DNA from: Amycolatopsis sp. NBC_01480
Lineage (GTDB): Bacteria; Actinomycetota; Actinomycetes; Mycobacteriales; Pseudonocardiaceae
Direction: 5' to 3'
Assembly (NCBI RefSeq): GCF_036227205.1
Contig: NZ_CP109442.1
Span: forward strand, 4,836,001-4,900,000
DNA length: 64,000 nt
The first letter of the stretch is position 1; every line of letters begins with the position of its first letter. Position numbers and translations under genes: made by a program. Below, in pieces: positions 1 through 7,176 of the stretch. The notes beneath the pieces were generated by a model, which saw nothing but the letters and a program-made list of their open reading frames with translations, was not told the origin of the DNA and made no database searches.

Positions 1-468
1 AGGCGCCCGACAAGTGGCTGTACTCGATATCTTCAAGTACCCTTGCCCATTCTGGCTGTCCGGCAGCTTCTTCCTCGGACTGCTCTTCGGGGGAGTCTCC
101 TTGAGCGCTCACATGCTTCAGACTAGCGAATCCCCGTTGGCGCCTGGCCCGAGTACGGCCGATGGCCGAGTTGCAGATCGAATCCATGTTCGACTACCCG
201 TCGGAACGGCGCTCGACCAGCACGCCGAACGCCTCGACGTCGCCGAGTCTGGTTCGTCGGTCGAGGTCCTCGTCGAGGTCATCAGCTCCGTAGGTAAACG
301 CTACGTGATGCGGCGGCCGCTGATCGTCAATCAGTACGGCGGTCGCCCGTCCGCCGCCAACCAGGCGAAGTCCACGATGCGCTCATCCTGTAGGTGCCGA
401 GAAATATGTCTGTGCAGGTCAGCGGGTATCGGCGTGTGACTGGTTGCCATCCGGCATGATCGCGGCTC
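1..468. other. Left-edge region with coding relics only
   Basis: No intact gene is convincing here. On the minus strand an open frame from the ATG at 187 runs off the left edge, is rich in Glu and ends in HLSGA; it could be the start of a partial gene but has poor third-position GC. A second minus frame at 194-382 has strong third-position GC but no start codon. A plus frame also covers 14-439 without a ribosome site. I read the region as remnants beside the transposase relic at 469. Confidence 0.3.
194..382 (-). pseudogene. Start-less coding fragment, unknown protein
   Basis: This minus-strand frame of about 62 codons lies between an in-frame stop at 383-385 and a TAG at 194-196. It has no ATG, GTG or TTG start. 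Codon use is that of a real actinobacterial gene, with C or G at most third positions, and it ends in an acidic stretch (DDLDEDLD) followed by VEAFGVLVERRSDG. The absence of a start suggests the 3' end of a broken gene. I do not recognise the family. Chance is possible. Confidence 0.3.
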
Positions 469-582
469 GTGCTGGTCCGCTTCGCTTACCTCGCCGTTGC
501 CCACGCTTTTGCCGCGCGACGGCTACTACGCAAGAGCGACCTTCGGCGAAGATCGCGGTCTGTTTCAATCGCTGCTTACTGA
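469..582 (+). pseudogene. Relic of IS3/IS481-type integrase N-terminus
   Basis: The frame opens at GTG 469 and reads VLVRFAYLAVAHAFAARRLL before stopping at 580-582. This hydrophobic opening matches the conserved N-terminus of actinobacterial IS3/IS481-type DDE integrases, where a run such as LLPMSDRDKD normally follows. Here the frame breaks after about 22 residues and ends at 37, so only the start of the transposase survives. The match is from memory of the family, not a search. It supports reading 1-600 as a mobile-element graveyard. Confidence 0.4.
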
Positions 583-722
583 AGTTCGTCGGCTGGTTTC
601 GGTAGGGTGGCGCGGCGCGAGTGCGACACGACCTCTGGGTCGCGATCGGTCGCGTCCGTCTGCCTGGTGCCGGGTGGCCGATCACATGGGGCTCGGGCGG
701 GCCCAAGACGGGGAGGCAGCGG

Positions 723-1007
723 ATGAGCGAGACAGCGGCGGAGGGGCTGGCGTCGGAGCGGTTGCGTGAGGCGGCGGCGACGGTGCGGGTGAATGGGCAG
801 CTGGCGATGCAGTCGCCGCTGGACACGGCGCTGCTGCGGGATGTGCCTGTGGGCTCTCTCGCCGACGTTCTGAGCGCTGCGGTGAACCACTTCGTGCTCT
901 ATGAGGGCCGCGGCTGGGACGAGGCGAAGATCAACAACCGGGTAGACGGCACCGCGCTGGCCGCGCTGCGGCTTGCCGACACCATCCTGGGCCGTGCGCG
1001 TGACTGA
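723..1007 (+). CDS. Hypothetical protein, 94 aa
   Basis: This is a small, mostly helical, soluble-looking protein of unknown family. ATG 723 was chosen over the upstream ATG 621 because a GGGGAGG ribosome site lies about 6 bases before it and the extra upstream residues look non-coding. The protein starts MSETAAEGLASERL, has a central ALLRDVPVGSLADVL segment and ends LADTILGRARD. Its end overlaps the GTG start of the next gene by 8 bases, so the two are probably co-translated. No catalytic motif is visible. Confidence 0.65.
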   Translation: MSETAAEGLASERLREAAATVRVNGQLAMQSPLDTALLRDVPVGSLADVLSAAVNHFVLYEGRGWDEAKINNRVDGTALAALRLADTILGRARD

Positions 1008-1347
1008 CTTCCCCTGGCTGCATGTCGTCGCCGTCGTGAAAGGCACCGCTGAGGGAGACTCGACCCGGTACTTCGGCTCCCTGCTCGGATTCAGCGAGTA
1101 CGTGGCCCGCGCGGCTTCGCTCGGGCTGGTGCGTCAGCGCCCGGCCGCCGAGCTCGGAGAAGACGATGACGAGCTCGTGCTCACCGAGCACGGTGAGGCC
1201 TACTACCGGGACTTCGCCCTCGGCGCGCTGCCGCGCGTCCGCGGCTACAACTGGCACACGCTCGCCCCGGAGCTCATCGGGCCTGCTGCGCAACAGCTCG
1301 CCGACCGCTGGGCAACAGTACGGGCGGCAACACCCGGGCCAGCCTGA
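1000..1347 (+). CDS. Hypothetical protein, possible winged-helix
   Basis: GTG 1000 is taken as the start because it overlaps the stop of the upstream gene by 8 bases, as in coupled gene pairs; ATG 973 in the same frame is the alternative. The product is about 115 aa. The stretch LGLVRQRPAAELGEDDDELVLTEHG resembles the wing of a winged-helix protein (a helix ending in GLV.R, a turn, then LTEHGEAY). That would suit a small DNA-binding partner of the 723 gene, but this is inference from a short motif. Confidence 0.6.
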   Translation: MTDFPWLHVVAVVKGTAEGDSTRYFGSLLGFSEYVARAASLGLVRQRPAAELGEDDDELVLTEHGEAYYRDFALGALPRVRGYNWHTLAPELIGPAAQQLADRWATVRAATPGPA

Positions 1348-1469
1348 CGAGTTCACCGTTCGCTGCCAAGCAGAACGTGGCTGATCTGTCGGCGTGCCGG
1401 TGGGGGAGGGTATCTCGTCGGCGCACTGCGGGTGCTCTAGCCGTCCAGGCCCCGAGCAGGGTGGGCATA

Positions 1470-2003
1470 ATGGCCAGCGTGAACATCTCAGAGGCGAGCC
1501 CGCTGCTGCAGGCGCAGGCACGTCTGGCCACGCACGTGACGGAGGCGGCGGGCATTCACCCACCGCGGCCAGAGTGGCGGCACAACAGCGTGGAAGCCCT
1601 GCTCCTGAGCCACGGACGATGGTTCCGGCCGGCGCCGATGCCTTCGGACCGGCCCCTCGGCGTCGAGGGGCTGTGTTTCGCCAACGCGGCTCAGCACGCC
1701 GCCCGGTTCGGTTTGGCGTATGTGGAGGGCTACGCGCTCGCGAGTGGCGTCGTCGGGCTGCCGCACGCCTGGTGCGCCCACCCGGACGGCACCGTGGAAG
1801 ACCCGACCTGGAACACGGACGGCCATGCCTACCTCGGCATCCCCTTCACTGAACTGTACCTGCGGGAGCAGGAACAGCGCGGCAACATCAACCAGTTGTT
1901 GTTCGAGCAGCACCTCAACGGCTGGGACCTGCTCCGCGACGGCGTTGACGGAGCGATCGCAGCCAACGTCGGCCGGCCCTACACGACCGCGTCGAACGGT
2001 TGA
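1470..2003 (+). CDS. Cys-His-Asp (papain/transglutaminase-like) protein
   Basis: This 177-aa protein starts at ATG 1470, preceded by GAGCAGGGTGGG. It carries the ordered signature GLCFANA, YVEGYA, LPHAWCAH, VEDPTW and YLGIPF. Small bacterial and phage proteins with this pattern place a Cys (GLCFAN), a His (PHAW) and an Asp (DPTW) as a papain- or transglutaminase-like triad. The reaction and substrate are unknown, and there is no signal peptide. The start upstream at 1377 adds an Arg-rich, low-quality stretch and was rejected. Confidence 0.65.
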   Translation: MASVNISEASPLLQAQARLATHVTEAAGIHPPRPEWRHNSVEALLLSHGRWFRPAPMPSDRPLGVEGLCFANAAQHAARFGLAYVEGYALASGVVGLPHAWCAHPDGTVEDPTWNTDGHAYLGIPFTELYLREQEQRGNINQLLFEQHLNGWDLLRDGVDGAIAANVGRPYTTASNG

Positions 2004-2171
2004 CCCTGTCAGCTGAGGGGTTTCGCGCCTGTCGGCTCGGATATCGCCGCATCGCAGTGGCGGCGACCGTGCAGGGTGAAATACGCGTCCGGTGAGTGCA
2101 CGATGCGCGGCAGCGGCGTCAGATCGGGCAGATCCTGTCGGCACCACACCCTTGGCCTCGATCGGCGTGAC

Positions 2172-2842
2172 TTACGGGAACCTCACAGTGGCCGCCATGT
2201 CGGAGCCCAATGCCGCTTCGCCGGGCCTGCGTGCCCGCTGGACTCGGTGTCGGTCCGTTGTCTGGTTGCCTGGAAGCCCGGTGGCCTGATGCTCAGCCTG
2301 GATTACGTTGGCGTGCAGGCTTTTGCGCCGAAAACGCTGAGGGTTGGCAGCGATCCTTGGATGGCGGAGTGGGCGAGGAGGATCGCGCCGGCGGTCCAGG
2401 TGGTGCGTTCTCGCGGCCACAGTGTCGTCCGGTCCACCTTGATACCCAGGTGTGCGGCCAGTCGTGCCCCGGCACTTCCGGCCAGAGCCAGGCCGACCTG
2501 CGCCAACGTGGCGAGCAACGGGACCGACCGGCGGCGGTGCCGTTCGGACAGACCCTCCACCTGCTCCACGAACGTTGCCGCCACACAGTCGGCGTTTGCG
2601 ACAGTAGAAGCGACGCACAACCAACATGATCGTCACCGGCTGCCCGCCGACCGGGGCGTCAGACACGCGTCGCACGTAGCGGCTGTGCACCCGCTCGGAC
2701 CACGCCGCGCACCCCCGGCACGGTCGCCCGTCGCATCGGACCGCGCGAAAACCGTTACACCGTCGCCCGCAGCCTCCACCCGCTCAACGACCAGCTCACC
2801 CAAATGCGGCAACAACGACTCAAGATCAACAGGACACTGGCG
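2172..2842 (-). pseudogene. ISL3 transposase, frameshifted and truncated
   Basis: Reading leftward from about 2842, one frame gives LPHLGELVVERVEAAGDGVT; a second gives HSRYVRRVSDAPVGGQPVT and RRFYC; a third (2620 to 2303) gives TFVEQVEGLSERHRRRS and GLALAGSAGARLAAHLGI. These are, in order, the N-terminal, zinc-finger and HTH segments of ISL3 transposases. At least two frame changes separate them, and the DDE catalytic part is missing or unreadable. The gene cannot make an active enzyme. Confidence 0.6.
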
Positions 2843-2917
2843 ACATGATCACCGACCACGCTCACAGCCCGTCACCGGACCACGAAACCCGCGCCAGAGC
2901 CAAATTCGGAGAGCGCC
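2172..2917 (-). mobile_element. Degenerate ISL3-family element with one end
   Basis: A broken ISL3 transposase gene (about 2842 down to 2172) sits next to an intact-looking terminal sequence at 2893-2917. Read inward from 2917 the end begins GGCGCTCTCCGAATTTGGC, the form typical of ISL3 inverted repeats. The same 17 bases occur at the outer edge of the inverted repeat at 30935-31025. The opposite end of the element is not found, so it is truncated on the left, within the transposase gene. Confidence 0.6.
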
Positions 2918-2981
2918 AACATCCCCAACCAAGTCCCTGTCCGACGAACTCGCCAGCCAGGCCAGCAGGATCGCCCACAGC

Positions 2982-3878
2982 TCAGCGAGATGAGATCTCT
3001 CCCCATGAGATCGTCGCGGGCAGTACGGTGCCGTGGTTGAGCTGCGCCTGTCGGAGCTGCCCTGGGCTCAGCCCTTTCGCGGCGCGGAGATCGACGTCCT
3101 CGAGCACGGTGCCACGAAGATCGGCTCCGATAAACTGAGCGTTCGTCACCGTCGTACCGGCAAGGTCCGCTCCTGCAAGGTCGGCGTCGCGAAGGTCCGC
3201 GCCCGTGAGATCCGCTCGTTGCATCCGGGCGTCCGACAGGCGGGCGTGGGCCAGATGGCTATCGGTCAGGTCGGCCCCGCGCAACGACGCTCCGGTGAGG
3301 TCGCCGTTGCCGATATATGCCTTGCGTAGGTCCGCGTGATCCAGCGTGGCCCTCGCCAGCAGGATGCCGGAAAGCCTGGCTGCCGCGAGATCACATCGCG
3401 ACAGGTCGCAATCAGAAAGGTCGATGGCTCCCGCCGGCGCGTGCGCGCCGAGTTCCTTGACCGCAGCCGCGAGGTCAGCGGTTGACCCGCGTCTCACTTC
3501 CGGATCCGCCGGGTTCCCGTCCGAGGTACGAGAACGGGCCCAGTGCAGAAGGAGGTCCCGGACCGGCCTTGCATGTTCTGGCGACTCCCGCCGCAGCATG
3601 CCTAGCGCGCCAATGCCACTCAATCGGGTGGCCATGTCGGGGCTGATGAGGTCTCCGGCGGCAGACCGAAATAGCTCGGCCCGCCGCAGGGCGTCGATCG
3701 CACTCTCCCCGCCCGCACTGCCACGGGCTACAGCGAGCCCGCCGGCCAAGACCACGATGAGCAGGAAGAGCACGGTCGCCCACAGCGCCGAGCTGCCGAT
3801 GGAGCTCAGCGTGAGCACCCAGGCCGCAGCTCCTATCACTGTCGCGGTACCGCCCAACGCACCCCACCATTTCTTCAT
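2982..3878 (-). CDS. Pentapeptide-repeat membrane protein
   Basis: This 298-aa protein has two hydrophobic helices near the N-terminus (about residues 8-27 and 30-52), a helical middle and, from about residue 150, tandem pentapeptide repeats of the A(D/N)Lxx type such as ADLTGADLRDADLAGADL. Such repeats fold as a right-handed quadrilateral beta-helix; some mimic DNA, but most have no assigned role. The N-terminus should anchor it in the membrane with the repeats in the cytoplasm. It lies between the ISL3 relic and the IS21 element and has no operon partner. Confidence 0.75.
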   Translation of the reverse strand: MKKWWGALGGTATVIGAAAWVLTLSSIGSSALWATVLFLLIVVLAGGLAVARGSAGGESAIDALRRAELFRSAAGDLISPDMATRLSGIGALGMLRRESPEHARPVRDLLLHWARSRTSDGNPADPEVRRGSTADLAAAVKELGAHAPAGAIDLSDCDLSRCDLAAARLSGILLARATLDHADLRKAYIGNGDLTGASLRGADLTDSHLAHARLSDARMQRADLTGADLRDADLAGADLAGTTVTNAQFIGADLRGTVLEDVDLRAAKGLSPGQLRQAQLNHGTVLPATISWGEISSR

Positions 3879-4426
3879 CTATCCATCAGACCCGGTCAAC
3901 CCACTGAACGTCCAGCCCGGTGGGCACGGCCGCCGTTGCCTACGATGGCAGGCCCGGAGCCGGTTCCAGAAACGTTGGCGATCCACCCGCGCACGGTCTC
4001 GCAGCGCTGCGGCATTTCACCTGCGGCGGGCGACCGTGGGGTACGTCTTTCCCCTCGGCTCGTCGTTCGGGCTGGCCCTCCGCAGCGCGGACTGCGCCGG
4101 CTCGCATGCTTATTACGGTGCTCACATTGCAATCCCGCAGTTTCATGAGCGCTGACCCTGAGTAGTCCTTCCAGTGTGTTTGAGTAGTCCTACCTGGATC
4201 TCGTCGCCCATACGAGGTAACCATCTGCCGACCTGTTGTCAGGCGGAAGTTGATCAAGGTATCCATGACGGCAGGTGATCGCGCCGCCTCGTGGGGAGGG
4301 TGGCCGCGTGACTTCGGGTTCGCTGGCTGAGGACGCGGTCACCCGGTAAGGACAGTGTCATGAATAGTGTTCATTTTTCGGTTGTGGTCTTCTCCCAGCG
4401 ACGTCGAATCACGACATCGCGCCCGG
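3879..4426. other. Intergenic stretch before IS21, no gene seen
   Basis: Several short frames cross this stretch but none has a ribosome site, a recognisable domain or convincing codon use. A direct repeat TGAGTAGTCCT occurs twice, near 4159 and 4182, which could be a regulator site or a relic. The segment next to 4426 is the left flank of the IS21 insertion and ends with GCCCGG, repeated beyond the right end. Confidence 0.4.
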
Positions 4427-4540
4427 TGTCAGCGGCCAGTGAATACTCCCCATAGGCGGCCAGATAAGGCCCCGCTGATGGCCACCGGGTTCCCCGTGGA
4501 CGGCCAGATATCTCCCCGGTAGACAGTCCGGGATGTCGTG
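4427..4540. repeat. IS21 left terminal and subterminal repeats
   Basis: The end starts with TGTCA. The following 110 bases contain repeated motifs of the form CTCCCC or TTCCCCGT, then GGCGGCCAGAT or GACGGCCAGATAT. The matching inverted copies lie at about 6875-6975. In IS21 elements these repeats bind the IstA transposase. Confidence 0.75.
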
Positions 4541-4557
4541 CGGCGAGGCTGCGCGAC

Positions 4558-6075
4558 GTGAAGAGCAGCAGGGAGATCATGGAGATCCTCGAGGCGTATG
4601 ACCTCACGGGGAGTTACCGCGCCGCGGCAGAACTGGCCGGGTGCGACCACCACACTGTCGCGCGGTATGTGGCCCTGCGGGCGGCCGGCGAGGCGCCGGT
4701 GGCGCGGGAGCACCGGCTTCGCCCGATCGACGAGTACCTGCCCAAGATCGAGGAGCTGGTGGTGCGGTCGAACGGCAAGGTCCGCGCGGACGTGGTGCAT
4801 CGGCGGATCACCGCGATGGGCTTCACCGGCGGTGAACGCACCACCCGCCGCGTTGTCGCGCAGGTCAAGCAGCGGCTGCGGGCCGGGCAGCGGCGGGTCT
4901 TCCGGCCATGGGTCGTGGAGCCGGGCCTGTGGTTGCAGTGGGATTGGGGCCACGGCCCGAAAATCGGTGGGCGGCAGACGCAACTGTGGTGCGCGTGGCT
5001 GGCCTGGTCACGGTTCCGGGTGGTGATCCCGGTGATGGACAAGACCCTCCCGACGATCGTGGCCTGCCTGGACACCACGCTGCGGCGGATTGGTGGTGTT
5101 CCGACGTATGCGTTGACAGACAACGAAAAGACGGTGTCGGTGGACCACGTCGCCTCGATCGCGGTCCGCAACCCCGACATCGTCGAGGTCGGCCGCCACT
5201 ACGGGATGACGATCCGCACCTGTGTTCCGGCGGACCCGCAGACCAAGGGCGGGTCGGAGGCGACGGTGCGGATCGCGAAGGCGGACCTGGTCCCCACCGA
5301 CACCAACCTGCTGGATGCCTATCACAGCTTCGGCGACCTGGAGGCCGCCTGCCGCGAGTTCTGCGAGCAGGTCAACGACCGGCCGCATCGCGAGACCCAC
5401 CGCCGCCCCGTCGAGGCACTCGCGGAGGAACGGACGCGGCTGCATCCGTTGACCCGCAAGCCGTTCACCGTCGCGTTCGGCACCACCCGCCGCGTCAACT
5501 GGGACGGCACCGTCTCGGTCGAAGGGGTGCGGTATTCGGTGCCGCACCCGCTGGTCGACTCCCGGGTCTGGGTCCGCTTCCACGGCGACGACCTGATCAT
5601 CACCGCGGTCGACGAGAACGGCCCGGCCGAGGTCGCCCGCCACGCCCGCTCGACACCGGGAAACCCGTCGATCCAGGACGAGCACTACCCGCCGCGCGCC
5701 GATCACCACGGCGATCGCATCCCGCGGGCCACCTCGCCCGAGGAAGCCGCGTTCCTCGCGCTGGGCAGCGGCGCGGCGGCCTGGCTGACCGAGGCCGCGG
5801 CCGCAGGCGTCCGCCGGATCCGCCCGAAAATGGCCGAAGCGGTCACCCTGGCCAAGCTGCACCCGGCTGCGGAGGTTGATCAGGCGCTCGGGATCGCGGC
5901 GATCGCCGGGCGGTTCGCCGAGAACGACCTGATCCGCATCCTGACCCACCACACCGGCCGCGACGCGGGCGAACCGGCGCGGGCCAGTGAGGACCACAGC
6001 CTGCAGCCGGGCACCTCCGCCTGGTCGAACTTCGGTCTTCCTGCCAGCGACAATGACTCTGAAAGTGATCTGTGA
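4558..6075 (+). CDS. istA: IS21 family transposase IstA
   Basis: IstA cuts and joins the element ends, assisted by the IstB ATPase. The 505-aa protein has an N-terminal helix-turn-helix (residues about 5-40, GSYRAAAELAGCDHHTVARY), then a retroviral-type integrase core with D129 (QWDWGHG), D188 (LTDNEKT) and E234 (KGGSEATV) as the likely DDE triad, and a C-terminal beta-barrel-like region (VSVEGVRYSVPHPLV). The start is GTG 4558. It overlaps istB by 4 bases, so the two are translationally coupled. Length and motifs are normal for the family. Confidence 0.93.
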   Translation: MKSSREIMEILEAYDLTGSYRAAAELAGCDHHTVARYVALRAAGEAPVAREHRLRPIDEYLPKIEELVVRSNGKVRADVVHRRITAMGFTGGERTTRRVVAQVKQRLRAGQRRVFRPWVVEPGLWLQWDWGHGPKIGGRQTQLWCAWLAWSRFRVVIPVMDKTLPTIVACLDTTLRRIGGVPTYALTDNEKTVSVDHVASIAVRNPDIVEVGRHYGMTIRTCVPADPQTKGGSEATVRIAKADLVPTDTNLLDAYHSFGDLEAACREFCEQVNDRPHRETHRRPVEALAEERTRLHPLTRKPFTVAFGTTRRVNWDGTVSVEGVRYSVPHPLVDSRVWVRFHGDDLIITAVDENGPAEVARHARSTPGNPSIQDEHYPPRADHHGDRIPRATSPEEAAFLALGSGAAAWLTEAAAAGVRRIRPKMAEAVTLAKLHPAAEVDQALGIAAIAGRFAENDLIRILTHHTGRDAGEPARASEDHSLQPGTSAWSNFGLPASDNDSESDL

Positions 6076-6863
6076 TGACCTCTGGACTGCGTGTCGCCGG
6101 CTCCGCCGGCGACCCACTTGCCGAAGCTGTCGCTTTGACGAAACGGCTGAAGCTGCCGCACCTGCGGCGCGCGTTGACCGACCTGATCCCGACCGCGAAG
6201 GCGCAACGCTGGGACCCCGCGGAGGTCGTGCGGGTGCTGCTCGCGGAGGAAGCCGCTGGGCGGGACGCGGCGAACCTGCGGACCCGCCGCAAACGCGCCG
6301 CGTTCCCCGCGGGCAAGACCTTCGGCGACTGGGACGAGCAAGCCTCCTCCATCGCTCGCCCCACACAGGACTCCCTGAAGACGCTGGAATGGGTGCGGAA
6401 CAAGGAAAATCTCTGCATCTGCGGGCCGTCCGGCACCGGCAAGTCACACTTTTGTGAGGCGCTCGGGCAGGCCGCGATCGAGGCCGGGCTGACCGTCGCG
6501 TGGTTCACCATCGAAGACCTCGGCGCGTTGGTCCGCCGGCACCGGGTCGATGACTCCATCACCCGCGCCCTGGCCCGGCTGATCCGCACCGACCTGATCA
6601 TCATCGACGACATCGGCCTGCTGCCGGTCAGCCCCGACGCCGCCGAAGGGTTCTACCGCCTGGTCGACGCTGCCTACGAGCGACGCGCGCTGGCCGTCAG
6701 CTCCAACCTGCACCCCTCCGGGTTCGACGAGATCATGCCGAAGACCCTGGCTACCGCCACGGTCGACCGGCTCCTGCACCACGCCCACGTCGTCGTCACC
6801 CAAGGTGACAGCTTCCGGCTCGCGCAAGCCACCTCCGGCCAGGGGGTGAGACCACTGCACTGA
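6072..6863 (+). CDS. istB: IS21 helper ATPase IstB
   Basis: IstB is an AAA+ (DnaC-like) ATPase that selects target DNA and stimulates IstA. The 263-aa sequence has Walker A CGPSGTGKSHF at about 118-127 and Walker B LIIIDDIGLL at about 175-184, followed by the sensor region ALAVSSNLHPSGFDEIM. The start overlaps the istA stop (GTGATG). Length is normal for IstB. Nothing is missing, so the protein should be functional. Confidence 0.93.
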   Translation: MMTSGLRVAGSAGDPLAEAVALTKRLKLPHLRRALTDLIPTAKAQRWDPAEVVRVLLAEEAAGRDAANLRTRRKRAAFPAGKTFGDWDEQASSIARPTQDSLKTLEWVRNKENLCICGPSGTGKSHFCEALGQAAIEAGLTVAWFTIEDLGALVRRHRVDDSITRALARLIRTDLIIIDDIGLLPVSPDAAEGFYRLVDAAYERRALAVSSNLHPSGFDEIMPKTLATATVDRLLHHAHVVVTQGDSFRLAQATSGQGVRPLH

Positions 6864-6874
6864 CCACGAGCTCC

Positions 6875-6975
6875 ACCAGGCGGGGAATTATCTGGCCGCC
6901 GTTGGGGAGATCCAGCTGGCCGCCACTGGGGAGAACATCCGGCCGCCTACGGGGAGAACAAACTGGCCATTGACA
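6875..6975. repeat. IS21 right terminal and subterminal repeats
   Basis: This segment has inverted copies of the left-end motifs: three blocks of CTGGCCGCC or CCGGCCGCC followed by TGGGGAGA or CGGGGAGA, ending with TGACA at 6971-6975. The next six bases, GCCCGG, match the bases before the left end. Confidence 0.75.
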
Positions 6976-7176
6976 GCCCGGTTCATCGTTGACGCAAGCA
7001 CGATCGACACGGGCGCGCGGTGGCCTCAGTCGAGGCTGCCTCTGACTGTGCACCCACGTGTCGTTGCCACGTGCTCGCCACGCGGTATGGCTCGGCGCTC
7101 GATTCGATGCACGTCCACGTGATCAGCTTCAGGTAGGGATCTGGAGCGTGTCGCGTTGCCACGGGGAGAGCAACCG

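Larger units (their letters stand above)
4427..6975 (+). mobile_element. Complete IS21-family insertion sequence
   Basis: The element is 2549 bp. The left end reads TGTCAGCGGCCAGTGAATAC and the right end, on the opposite strand, TGTCAATGGCCAGTTTGTTC; both continue with CTCCCC and TAGGCGGCC. Further copies of a CTCCCC...GGCGGCCAGAT motif lie inside each end, as expected for the multiple subterminal transposase sites of IS21 elements. The six bases GCCCGG occur just outside both ends (4421-4426 and 6976-6981) as a target duplication. istA and istB overlap and both look intact, so the element may be active. Confidence 0.9.

Noticed and set aside
2690..2848. Plus-strand piece that reads like a gene C-terminus (RIGPRENRYTVARSLHPLND)
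   Set aside because: It is the complement of the N-terminal part of the ISL3 transposase, which explains the order and content better.
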